Part shown: positions 44,695 to 52,196 of the stretch, one piece after another
Numbering within the stretch: the stretch's first letter is position 1
Layout of the letters: each line of letters begins with the position of its first letter
Translations under genes and position numbers: made by a program
The notes under the pieces: model-generated
Told to the model about the DNA's origin: nothing
Databases searched by the model: none
What the model saw: only the letters and a program-made list of their open reading frames with translations
Origin: Candidatus Promineifilum breve
Lineage (GTDB): Bacteria; Chloroflexota; Anaerolineae; Promineifilales; Promineifilaceae
Length of the DNA stretch: 64,000 nt
Assembly (NCBI RefSeq): GCF_900066015.1
Contig: NZ_LN890655.1
Location: forward strand, 806,001 to 870,000
Reading direction: 5' to 3'

Positions 44695-45618
44695 ATGAAT
44701 CAAGCCGCCGCCCGGCCCCACGCCCACCGCCGCGCCTATCTCGTCCTGGCCTTCAGCCTGATCGGCATGGGTTTCTCCGGCATTTTCGTCAGCCTGGCCG
44801 GCGCGCCGGGCGCGGTGGCCGGCTTCTATCGCATGGGCATTGCCGCCGTCGTGCTGGCCGTGCCCTTCGCCGGCGGCGTTCGTCGGGAAGGGCGGCCGAA
44901 CCGGCGCGAGGTGTGGATCGCACTTCTGGCCGGGTTGTTCTTCGCCGGCGATCTCTTCTTCTGGAATACGGGCATCCTCATCAGCGGGGCCACCAACCCG
45001 ACACTGATGGGCAACACCGCGCCGATCTGGGTCGGCCTGGGGGCCATGCTCTTCTTCCACGAGCGGCCGGGCCGACTGTTCTGGCTGGGGCTGCTCATCG
45101 CCATCAGCGGCGCGGCGGTCATCCTCGGCGTCGACGCCCTGAACGATGTCGGCCTGGGCACGTTCTTCGGCATCCTGTCCGGCATGTTCTATGGCGGCTA
45201 CTTCCTGGTTGTGCAGCGCAGCCGCAGCGCGTTGAGCACGCTCACGTCTTTCTGGCTGTCGGCCGTCAGTTCGGCCGTCGGCCTGGCGCTCATCGCCCGC
45301 CTGTTGGGCCAACCATTGACCGGCTACTCCAATCTCACCTATCTCTATCTGGTCGGCTTGAGCCTGTTCGTGCAGGTGGGCGGGCAGATGGGCGTGGCCT
45401 ACGCCCTGGGCTATTTGCCGGCGTCGCTCGTCTCGCCGACGCTGCTGCTCCAGCCGGTGCTGACCGGCTTGCTGGCCGTGCCCATCCTGGGCGAGGCCCT
45501 CTCGCTGGTGCAGATTCTGGGCGGGGCCGCGGTGCTGGCCGGCATCTACGTCGTCCATCGCAGCCGGCTGGATTTGCGGCAGCCTGCACCGCCGGCCGAA
45601 CCGGTTGAGGTACCTTAG
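44695..45618 (+). CDS. EamA/DMT-family transporter
   Basis: A 307-residue protein with ten hydrophobic segments in two EamA repeats (residues about 15-145 and 160-290), each ending with an alanine/glycine-rich helix (LGLLIAISGAAVILGV; ILGGAAVLAGIYVV). Such permeases export or import small metabolites such as amino acids or nucleotide-related compounds. The start is preceded by GAGGTGATC about 7 nt upstream, a long anti-SD match. Its stop overlaps the convergent kinase-like gene by 4 bp. Confidence 0.88.
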   Translation: MNQAAARPHAHRRAYLVLAFSLIGMGFSGIFVSLAGAPGAVAGFYRMGIAAVVLAVPFAGGVRREGRPNRREVWIALLAGLFFAGDLFFWNTGILISGATNPTLMGNTAPIWVGLGAMLFFHERPGRLFWLGLLIAISGAAVILGVDALNDVGLGTFFGILSGMFYGGYFLVVQRSRSALSTLTSFWLSAVSSAVGLALIARLLGQPLTGYSNLTYLYLVGLSLFVQVGGQMGVAYALGYLPASLVSPTLLLQPVLTGLLAVPILGEALSLVQILGGAAVLAGIYVVHRSRLDLRQPAPPAEPVEVP

Positions 45619-46616
45619 CCTGCCTCAATTGCCGGCAGATCGGGAAATAGCGCGGCAATAAGCCCGGCCACTCCGGTTATTTCGCGCCGCGTCGCCTCCG
45701 GCAGGGCAGCGGTCATTATGCCCGTTCCGAAACGGTGCAGACAGGTAAAGGCCAGCAAGCGGGACAAGGAGAGCGGCGGCGATGCACCGGCCGGGTCATA
45801 GCCGCGCCAAAAGGCGCCGAACAGGCGCGCGTCGCGACGGCAGAGGTCGAACCACAGGGCCACCCACTCGTAATATGGGTCGCCGACCAGCGCATCGGCC
45901 CAGTCGATCAGCCCGGTCATCGACCAGCGGCCGTCGCGCTCGGCCACGAGCAGGTGGTCGGCCGTCAGGTCGGCGTGGAGGAGGCGCGGCTGGTTGGCAA
46001 ACCAGTCCGTTGCGCTCAACAAGGCTTCGATCTCGTTGATGACCGAAGTCGAAAATACCGTTTCGTCGCGTAACCGACCTATAGCATCCGATAGACTATG
46101 CGAAACATAATCACTCCAAGCCGACGGCATAGGCCAGGTGTCGGCGTTCAGCGGCGTCTCGTGGGTCAGGCGGACCACGCGGCCTAACTCGGCCAGAATG
46201 GCGGCCTGCCGCGCCGGGGCAATGGTTGCCCCCACCTCCCGCCAGGCCGCGCCGGGCACGAAAGAGACGACCAGGTACGGCCAGTCGATCCGGTCGTAGA
46301 GCACACCCTCCGCCAGCAGCGACGCGCCGGGCACGCGGCCGTCGAGTAGGCGGTATACCGCCGCTTCGCGCGCGTCGTCGCCACTGACCATCGGCGGAAA
46401 GAACTTGATGACCGCCCGCTCGTCGATAACGAACACGGCGCACGTTCCCGGATAGCCGGCCGCTACGTGGCCGGGCATAGCAATACTCGTCCGCGCCCGC
46501 AGCCCCGGCTCGGCCGCCCACAGCCGCGCGATGACCGGCCGCCAGACCCGCGTGTCGGTGAAGATCGGCCGCCACTCATCCCAATTCGCCACGGCCGGCA
46601 AAAGGTAAGACGTCAT
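45615..46616 (-). CDS. Aminoglycoside phosphotransferase-like kinase
   Basis: A 333-residue protein of the APH fold. The ATP-binding Lys is in RAVIKFFPP, the catalytic loop is LLHADLTADHLLV (Asp), and the metal-binding motif is GLIDWADALVGDPYYEW. Bacterial relatives phosphorylate antibiotics, sugars or choline, and many have no known role. No close resistance-enzyme signature is evident. I chose ATG 46614-46616, which follows an extended -10 by 8 nt; TTG at 46646 would start upstream of that promoter. Confidence 0.82.
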   Translation of the reverse strand: MTSYLLPAVANWDEWRPIFTDTRVWRPVIARLWAAEPGLRARTSIAMPGHVAAGYPGTCAVFVIDERAVIKFFPPMVSGDDAREAAVYRLLDGRVPGASLLAEGVLYDRIDWPYLVVSFVPGAAWREVGATIAPARQAAILAELGRVVRLTHETPLNADTWPMPSAWSDYVSHSLSDAIGRLRDETVFSTSVINEIEALLSATDWFANQPRLLHADLTADHLLVAERDGRWSMTGLIDWADALVGDPYYEWVALWFDLCRRDARLFGAFWRGYDPAGASPPLSLSRLLAFTCLHRFGTGIMTAALPEATRREITGVAGLIAALFPDLPAIEAG

Positions 46617-46624
46617 CGGCCCCA

Positions 46625-46633
46625 ATGATAGCA
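46625..46633 (-). promoter_or_regulatory. Extended -10 promoter, leaderless start
   Basis: TGC followed by TATCAT (46625-46630) on the minus strand, 8 nt before the kinase-like gene ATG. Confidence 0.5.
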
Positions 46634-46653
46634 ACGGATTCAGCAAGACGAAG

Positions 46654-46742
46654 AATAGAACACGGATGACACGGATTTACGCGGATAAGAACGTTTCTGA
46701 GCCGCGCCAATCCGCGCCGATCCGTGTTATCCGTGTTCCATT
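46654..46742. repeat. CACGGAT-family inverted repeat, copy 1
   Basis: Imperfect inverted repeat: GAACACGGATGACACGGAT on the left, ATCCGTGTTATCCGTGTTC on the right. Related sequences lie at 50465-50512 and 60752-60900. Confidence 0.85.
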
Positions 46743-46750
46743 CCCCGACA

Positions 46751-46779
46751 TTGGCCCCCCGCCCGCCTTCGCATATAAT
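46751..46779 (+). promoter_or_regulatory. Promoter of the aldehyde dehydrogenase gene
   Basis: TTGGCC at 46751-46756 and TATAAT at 46774-46779 with a 17 nt spacer. It predicts a leader of about 28 nt that contains GGTGGAG before the ATG. Confidence 0.65.
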
Positions 46780-46813
46780 GCCCGCGCAGCAATCGATAGA
46801 GGTGGAGAACACG

Positions 46814-48343
46814 ATGAACCAACAACGAACCACGGCGCTCCTGGATCGACTCCAGATCGCGCCGGTCAACCGTGGCGTGTGCGCCGGGCCGGACACCTGG
46901 ATCGACAGCGGCGCGCCGCCGCTCGTCTCCTATAACCCGACCACCGGCGAAGCCATTGCCGCTGTCGTCCCGGCCACGGCCGAGACTTACGACGGCCTGG
47001 TCGACGCGGCCGAGGCCGGTTTTGCCGCCTGGCGCGAGTGGCCCGTGCCGCGTCGCGGCCTGCTGGTGCGCGATCTGGGCGTGGCGGCGCGCGAACTGCT
47101 GGAGCCGCTGGGCGAACTGATCACCCTGGAGATGGGCAAGATTCGCGCCGAGGGGCTGGGCGAAGTGCAGGAGATGATCGACATCTGCGAATTCGCCACC
47201 GGACTATCGCGCCAACTCTACGGCCTGACGATGCACTCCGAGCGCCCCCGTCACCGCATGTACGAACAGTGGCATCCGCTCGGCCCCATCGGCGTCATCA
47301 CCGCCTTCAATTTCCCCATCGCCGTCTGGTCGTGGAATGCCGCCCTGGCCGCCGTCTGTGGCGACACGATAATCTGGAAGCCGTCGGAACTGACGCCGCT
47401 GACAGCCGTGGCCCTGCAACACGTCGCCAACCGGGTCATGGCCGACTATGGCCTGAGCGGCGTTTTCAATCTGGCCGCCGGCGGGCCGGACATCGGTCGC
47501 CGGCTGGCCGACGACCCGCGCCTACCTCTGGTATCCTTCACCGGCTCGACCCAGGTCGGTCGCGCCGTGGCCCAGACGGTGGCCGGGCGGCTGGGGCGAA
47601 CGATCCTCGAACTGGGCGGCAACAACGCCATCGTCGTCGCCGCCGACGCCGATCTCGATCTGGCGACGCGGGCCATCCTCTTCGGTGCGGTGGGCACGGC
47701 CGGCCAGCGCTGCACCTCCACCCGGAGGGTCATCGTCCAGCGTAGCGTGGCCGGCGAACTGGCCGAGCGCCTGACCCGCGCCTATGCCCAGACGCCGGTG
47801 GGCGACCCGCTGGCCGAGGGCACGCTGCTTGGCCCGCTGGTCACGGCGGCGGCCGTGGCCCACATGGAGAACGCCGTGCGCCAGGCCGTGGCCGAGGGCG
47901 GCCGGGTGCTGACCGGCGGCCACGCCCTGCCCGACGCCGGGCCGCAATTCGTCGCCCCGACCATCATCCACATGCCGGCCCAGACGGCGATCGTCCACCG
48001 CGAGACGTTCGCGCCCATCCTCTACCTGCTGGAGTTCGACACGCTGGACGAGGCCATCCGGCTGCACAACGACGTGCCCCAGGGGCTATCGAGCGCCATC
48101 TTCACCGACAGCCTGCGCACGGCCGAGCAGTTCCTGGCCGCCACCGGCTCCGATTGCGGCATCGCCAACGTCAACATCGGCACGTCGGGGGCCGAGATCG
48201 GCGGCGCGTTTGGCGGCGAGAAGGAGACCGGCGGCGGCCGCGAGTCCGGCTCCGACGCCTGGAAGGGGTACATGCGCCGCCAGACGAACACGATCAACTG
48301 GTCGCGCGAACTGCCGCTGGCCCAGGGAATTCGGTTTGAGTAA
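46814..48343 (+). CDS. Aldehyde dehydrogenase, ALDH7 (aminoadipate semialdehyde) type
   Basis: A 509-residue NAD(P)+-dependent dehydrogenase. The general base Glu is in ILELGGNNAIVV (near 267), the catalytic Cys in GTAGQRCTSTRR (near 299), and the cofactor region has VSFTGSTQVGRAV. The pattern GPIGVITAFNFPIAVWSWN, and the C-terminal FGGEKETGGGRESGSDAWKG element, fit ALDH7/AmaB enzymes that oxidise L-aminoadipate semialdehyde in lysine breakdown or betaine-type aldehydes. Start at ATG 46814 with GGTGGAG upstream. The substrate call is tentative. Confidence 0.9.
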   Translation: MNQQRTTALLDRLQIAPVNRGVCAGPDTWIDSGAPPLVSYNPTTGEAIAAVVPATAETYDGLVDAAEAGFAAWREWPVPRRGLLVRDLGVAARELLEPLGELITLEMGKIRAEGLGEVQEMIDICEFATGLSRQLYGLTMHSERPRHRMYEQWHPLGPIGVITAFNFPIAVWSWNAALAAVCGDTIIWKPSELTPLTAVALQHVANRVMADYGLSGVFNLAAGGPDIGRRLADDPRLPLVSFTGSTQVGRAVAQTVAGRLGRTILELGGNNAIVVAADADLDLATRAILFGAVGTAGQRCTSTRRVIVQRSVAGELAERLTRAYAQTPVGDPLAEGTLLGPLVTAAAVAHMENAVRQAVAEGGRVLTGGHALPDAGPQFVAPTIIHMPAQTAIVHRETFAPILYLLEFDTLDEAIRLHNDVPQGLSSAIFTDSLRTAEQFLAATGSDCGIANVNIGTSGAEIGGAFGGEKETGGGRESGSDAWKGYMRRQTNTINWSRELPLAQGIRFE

Positions 48344-48357
48344 CGCCTGGAAACCGA

Positions 48358-48508
48358 GCCCGCCCGAGCCTAAAGGCATCGGGCTAGTGTACAGCGCCGG
48401 CCGAGGCCGGCTTATGAGGCGAGAGCGCAGCCGTTCAGGCCCGTTCACGGGCCGTTGTTCACTAGCCCCGCGGCTTATCCCGGGGCGGCTCTGTGGGATG
48501 TTCGTATT
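48358..48508. repeat. Structured ~150 bp repeat, copy 1 (candidate ncRNA)
   Basis: Four hairpins in a row: GCCCGAGCC-TAAA-GGCATCGGGC, GCCGGCC-GA-GGCCGGC, GGCCCG-TTCA-CGGGCC, and GCCCCG...CGGGGC. GGGCTAGTG and CACTAGCCC can close a long-range stem around the two middle hairpins. A near-identical copy starts 181 bp later. Confidence 0.8.
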
Positions 48509-48538
48509 AACTATCCACAGGTATGCCACGTTCCGCCG

Positions 48539-48690
48539 GCCCGCCCGAGCCTAAAGGCATCGGGCTAGTATACAGCGCCGGCCGAGGCCGGCTTATGAGG
48601 CGAGAGCGCAGCCGTTCAGGCCCGTTCACGGGCCGTTGTTCACTAGCCCCGCGGCTTTAGCCCGGGGCGGCTCTGTCGGATGTTCGTATT
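48539..48690. repeat. Structured ~150 bp repeat, copy 2 (candidate ncRNA)
   Basis: Almost identical to copy 1. Differences include GTGTAC versus GTATAC and a one-base indel in the loop of the last hairpin (GGCTTTAGCC here), where the stem pairs better than in copy 1. It ends 37 bp before the next gene. Confidence 0.8.
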
Positions 48691-48727
48691 TATTTGTATC
48701 AAGAATCTCGGTTTCTATCCGTCCGCC

Positions 48728-49426
48728 ATGTCTACTACCGACGATCTACTGGCCGAGATATTCGCCGGGCTGCCCGCCGCGCTCTACGCCGAGTTCGAAG
48801 AGTGGCTGCGCCAATCACGCCGCTTCCAAGCCTTCGCCACCGTCTACCGGGCCAAGATTCGCGCCAAACTGCGCAACGCCCGCGACGCCGGCGGCCTGCT
48901 GGACGTGCGCGCCGAGCTGGCGACGGCCGCCCGCCTGCTGCGTGAGGAGCGTTTCAGCCTGGAATATGAAGCCTACGCCGCCGCCAAACAGCGCGGCCCC
49001 GATTTCACCGTCACCTATAAGACCCACACCCGCTTCAACGTGGAAGTTCGGCGCGTTCGCGCCGTTGAGGCGACCGACGGCGACGACGAAGCCCACGCCG
49101 CGCGGCTCATGGCCGTACTGCTCGACAAGGTCGGCCAGATGCCGCCCAGCATCGTCAACCTCCTATGGTTGATCGCTGACGCCGAGACCACCGAAGCCGA
49201 TCTGATCCGCGCCGCGACAACACTGCGCCAACTGGCTGAGCGTAAGACGGAAGAATTCTTCACCCGGCGCGGCTTCGAGAGCGCGGCCGACTACCTGGGC
49301 CGCTACCGCCGTCTCAGTGGGGTCGTCTTACCTCAATCAGAGGAGATGATCATATGGCTCAATCCACTCGCCCGCCATCCGGCCCCGGCCGACATCGTGA
49401 CCGCGCTGCGGCGGCTGGGGGCATGA
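48728..49426 (+). CDS. Unknown protein with a PD-(D/E)XK-like motif
   Basis: A 232-residue soluble, mostly helical protein. The central region RGPDFTVTYKTHTRFNVEVRRV (positions about 93-114, quoted in two parts: RGPDFTV and FNVEVRR) has the D-x(n)-E-x-(K/R) order of restriction-endonuclease-like folds, with Arg where Lys is usual. No signal peptide or helix-turn-helix is evident. I chose the ATG at 48728 (MSTTDDLL); the frame upstream runs into the repeat. Its stop overlaps the next start (ATGA), so it is coupled to a lipoprotein gene. I recognise no named family; nuclease function is inference only. Confidence 0.6.
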   Translation: MSTTDDLLAEIFAGLPAALYAEFEEWLRQSRRFQAFATVYRAKIRAKLRNARDAGGLLDVRAELATAARLLREERFSLEYEAYAAAKQRGPDFTVTYKTHTRFNVEVRRVRAVEATDGDDEAHAARLMAVLLDKVGQMPPSIVNLLWLIADAETTEADLIRAATTLRQLAERKTEEFFTRRGFESAADYLGRYRRLSGVVLPQSEEMIIWLNPLARHPAPADIVTALRRLGA

Positions 49427-50463
49427 CGGTCCGATTCACCGTCCTGCTGGCCGCTCTGCTGGCCCTGACGCTCGTCTTCGGCTGCCGGCCCGCCTCGTCG
49501 GCCGCGCTGCCGCCGGAGCCAACTCTCCCGGCGGCCGCGGCCCTGCCCTGCCCGCTCTTCCCGGCCGATAACGTCTGGAACACGCGCATTGATACGCTGC
49601 CGGTTCATCCCCTATCCGACGCGTACGTGACGACCATCGGCGGCGACGCCGAATTCCACGCCGACTTCGGTTCCGGCATCTGGCCGCCCGACGACGGCGG
49701 GCCAATCGGCATCCCCTACGTCGTCGTGCCCGCCGACCAGCCGCTCGTGCCCATTGACTTCTACTATCCCGACGACAGCGATCCCGGCCCCTACCCCATT
49801 CCGCCCAACCCGCCCATCGAAGGCGGCCCCGACGCCGACGGCGACCGCCACATCCTCATCATGCAGGAAGGCACGTGCCGGCTCTACGAAGTATACGACG
49901 CCCACCCGCGCGAGGATGGCGGCTGGGACGCCGGCTCAGGGGCCATTTTCGACCTGTATTCCAATGCGTTGCGGCCGGCCGGCTGGACTTCGGCCGACGC
50001 CGCCGGGCTGCCCATCCTGCCCGGCCTGGTGCGCTACGATGAGGTGGCCGCCGGGGAAATCAACCACGCCCTGCGCTTCACCGCGCCGGAGACGCAGCGC
50101 GCCTTTGTCTGGCCCGCCCGCCATTTCGCCTCCGACCTGACCGGGGCGCATTATCCGCCGCTGGGGTTGCGCCTGCGCCTGCGCGCCGGGTTCGACCTGA
50201 GCGGCTTTGATCCCCAGGTGCAGGTCATCCTGCGGGCCATGCAGCGCTACGGCATCATCCTGGCCGACAACGGCTCAGCCTGGTACGTCTCCGGCGCGCC
50301 CGATGAGCGCTGGGACAACGACGTGTTGCGGCAGTTGCACCAGTTGACGGGCGACGATTTCGAGGCGGTCGATGCGTCGGTCTTGATGATCGATCCCGAT
50401 TCGGGGCAGGCGGCCGTGCTGGATGAGGCTGCCTTTCTGCCGGCTGTCGTCTTATGGCAATGA
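49423..50463 (+). CDS. Secreted lipoprotein of unknown function
   Basis: A 346-residue protein. The signal peptide with lipobox LVFGC (Cys near residue 21) is followed by an Ala/Pro linker and a globular domain beginning CPLFPADNVWNTRIDTLPV. Conserved-looking stretches are FGSGIWPPDDGG, GIPYVVVPADQP, GDRHILIMQEGTCRLYEVYD, AAGEINHALRFTAP and YGIILADNGSAWYVSG. This layout occurs in a widespread family of secreted bacterial proteins that I cannot name with certainty. The ATG at 49423 overlaps the previous stop (ATGA), which argues against the longer upstream frame. Confidence 0.75.
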   Translation: MTVRFTVLLAALLALTLVFGCRPASSAALPPEPTLPAAAALPCPLFPADNVWNTRIDTLPVHPLSDAYVTTIGGDAEFHADFGSGIWPPDDGGPIGIPYVVVPADQPLVPIDFYYPDDSDPGPYPIPPNPPIEGGPDADGDRHILIMQEGTCRLYEVYDAHPREDGGWDAGSGAIFDLYSNALRPAGWTSADAAGLPILPGLVRYDEVAAGEINHALRFTAPETQRAFVWPARHFASDLTGAHYPPLGLRLRLRAGFDLSGFDPQVQVILRAMQRYGIILADNGSAWYVSGAPDERWDNDVLRQLHQLTGDDFEAVDASVLMIDPDSGQAAVLDEAAFLPAVVLWQ

Positions 50464-50464
50464 A

Positions 50465-50512
50465 TGAATAGAACACGGATGACGCGGATGGACGCGGATT
50501 GACACGGAAAAG
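50465..50512. repeat. CACGGAT-family repeat, copy 2 (single arm)
   Basis: GAACACGGATGACGCGGAT followed by further CGGAT units; only the left arm of the element at 46654 is present. Confidence 0.75.
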
Positions 50513-50529
50513 AGGAGCTTGTCCGGCTT

Positions 50530-50567
50530 GTAGAAACCGAGTTTTCAAGAAAAAACTCGGTTTCTAC
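50530..50567. terminator. Bidirectional hairpin between convergent genes
   Basis: GTAGAAACCGAGTTTT (50530-50545) pairs perfectly with 50552-50567 around a 6-nt loop. It separates the lipoprotein gene from the secreted protein gene on the other strand. The half-site CTCGGTTTCTA recurs at 48706. Confidence 0.75.
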
Positions 50568-50581
50568 GTGTCGGGTCAGGC

Positions 50582-52108
50582 TTAATCGCCGATCAGGAAC
50601 GGCAGATAGATCGCCTCATCGCCGGGGGCTGTCGTCGCCGTGGCCGCTAAGGTGGCCGTCGCCGTGGTTGTGGCGGTTGCGGTCGCCATGGCCGTGGCGG
50701 TGGTCGTCGCCGTCGGCGTGTCGGTCGGTGTCGCCGTGGCCGTGCCGGTGGGCGTCGCCGTCGGGGTGGCGGTCGCTGTTGCCGTGGCTGTCTCGGTTGG
50801 CGTCTGGGTGGGCGTCGCCGTGACCGTCGCGGTGGGTGTTTCGGTCGGCGTGGTCGTGGGGGTGGCCGTGGGCGGCACCGGGCCAACTTCGGCCGCGCCC
50901 AGGGCGATCTCCAAGGGCTGTTCGGCGTTGTCGATGGCCGCGACCACGGCGGCGGCGTCGGTATCCTCCACCAGACCAATCGTCAGGGTGCGGGGCTTCT
51001 CTTGCAAGAAGCGGCTGCTGCCTGAGCGACCGAAGCCCAGGATGGTCATCAGCTTGTCGGTGCTGGGGGTGTAGGAATCGACGATGGCGTCGTCCGGCTG
51101 GTGGAACAGGTAGAGCGAACGGTCGAGCGCCGGATCGGAGAAGTAGACCCATTCTTCATCGGCCAGATCGCCCGTCCAACTCTCTTCGGCCGTGATCGTC
51201 GTGCCGTCGGAGCTTGTCACCGTGTCGGTGGTCAGGTCGAGCTTGCCGCCCGGCGTGCCCTCATAGAGCAGCCAGAACGACTTGCCCTCGGCCGTGCGCG
51301 TCACCGTCATGCGGGCGAAGGTCGGGTAAATCTCCCAGATCGTCGTCCACAGCCCGTCGAGGCTGTCGGCCCGCAGCGTCACCTTCAGCGGCCCGCGCCG
51401 CACCACGCTGCTATCAGAGTTAGACCGGCCGGGGTGGAAGTAGCCGCCGTCGCTGGGATGGACCATGTTGGGGATGCCGCGATGGTCGCCCGCGCCGCGC
51501 GGGGCCGGGTTCCAGCTGATCCAGTCCTTCTCGTCGGCGTCGAACAGGGACGAGAAGCCGCCACCCGTCTTGTGGAAATGGTAGGTGCCGTTGAGCGTGT
51601 CGAGGCGGAAGGTCTCGAAGCCGTAGGGGTCGGTGATGGTGTTGACCGTGACGCGGTTGGTGATATTCGGCGGGTCAAATGAATCCCCCACCACGTCAAA
51701 GTAGACGTGGTAACGGCGCACTTCGTCGCCCGACGTCTGGCCGGTGAGCAGGATGATGAGTGTGCCGGCGGCGTTGTTGTTGGCGTCGTAGTCGGCGGCG
51801 CGGTCAAACTGGTAAGGTGTCTTGTCATCGACGACTTCACCATCGACGACTTCCACGACGCGCAGCGAATCGAGGTCGAACTTGCCGCTATCGCCGGCGC
51901 TCTCGAGCAGGTCGGTGAAGTTGACCGTCACTTCGGCCACCTTTTCGTGGCGCGCCACGGCCGCCGCGGAGACGGTCACACTCGCGCGGTAGCCCCACAG
52001 GGTATCCCACCACGGATCATCGGCGGCCACGCGGCGCGGCGCGTGACCCAGCATCAACACGCCGGCGACCAACAGTGCCGCCAGCCCCACCAATAGACGT
52101 ATTTTCAT
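50582..52108 (-). CDS. Secreted surface protein with Thr/Pro/Ala-rich linker
   Basis: A 508-residue protein with a signal peptide (cleavage near RRVAADDP). A globular domain of about 370 residues (GYRASVTVSA, YHVYFDVVGDSFDPP, GGGFSSLFDADEKDWISWNP, RGIPNMVHPSDGGYFHPGR, FWLLYEGTPGGKLDL, YLFHQPDD, ILGFGRSGSSRFL) is closely related to the first half of the next gene. The C-terminus is about 90 residues of TxTPT repeats ending in IYLPFLIGD, a tail style common on Chloroflexota secreted proteins. It may bind or modify a surface glycan or polymer; no catalytic motif is certain. Confidence 0.75.
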   Translation of the reverse strand: MKIRLLVGLAALLVAGVLMLGHAPRRVAADDPWWDTLWGYRASVTVSAAAVARHEKVAEVTVNFTDLLESAGDSGKFDLDSLRVVEVVDGEVVDDKTPYQFDRAADYDANNNAAGTLIILLTGQTSGDEVRRYHVYFDVVGDSFDPPNITNRVTVNTITDPYGFETFRLDTLNGTYHFHKTGGGFSSLFDADEKDWISWNPAPRGAGDHRGIPNMVHPSDGGYFHPGRSNSDSSVVRRGPLKVTLRADSLDGLWTTIWEIYPTFARMTVTRTAEGKSFWLLYEGTPGGKLDLTTDTVTSSDGTTITAEESWTGDLADEEWVYFSDPALDRSLYLFHQPDDAIVDSYTPSTDKLMTILGFGRSGSSRFLQEKPRTLTIGLVEDTDAAAVVAAIDNAEQPLEIALGAAEVGPVPPTATPTTTPTETPTATVTATPTQTPTETATATATATPTATPTGTATATPTDTPTATTTATAMATATATTTATATLAATATTAPGDEAIYLPFLIGD

Positions 52109-52129
52109 AGGGGTACTTCTTGTAATTGT

Positions 52130-52180
52130 CGGGCGCTTTCAATCATGGCGCGGGCATCGCGCCATGATTGAAAGCGCCCG
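52130..52180. repeat. Perfect 22-bp inverted repeat
   Basis: 52130-52151 pairs perfectly with 52159-52180 around a 7-nt loop. It lies between two paralogous genes on the minus strand. There is no T run, so it is more likely a processing, stabilising or protein-binding structure than a simple terminator. Confidence 0.85.
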
Positions 52181-52196
52181 TTATCAACTGGAGTAA

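Noticed and set aside
48358-48690. Insertion sequence ends
   Set aside because: The two copies are direct, only about 30 bp apart, and no transposase frame lies between or beside them.
49354-49422. Longer N-terminus for the lipoprotein
   Set aside because: It would hide the signal peptide and lipobox; the ATGA overlap at 49423 gives a proper export signal.
50640-50880. Noncoding tandem repeat
   Set aside because: The GTCGCCGTGGCGGTC-like repetition encodes the Thr/Pro/Ala-rich linker of the secreted protein in frame.
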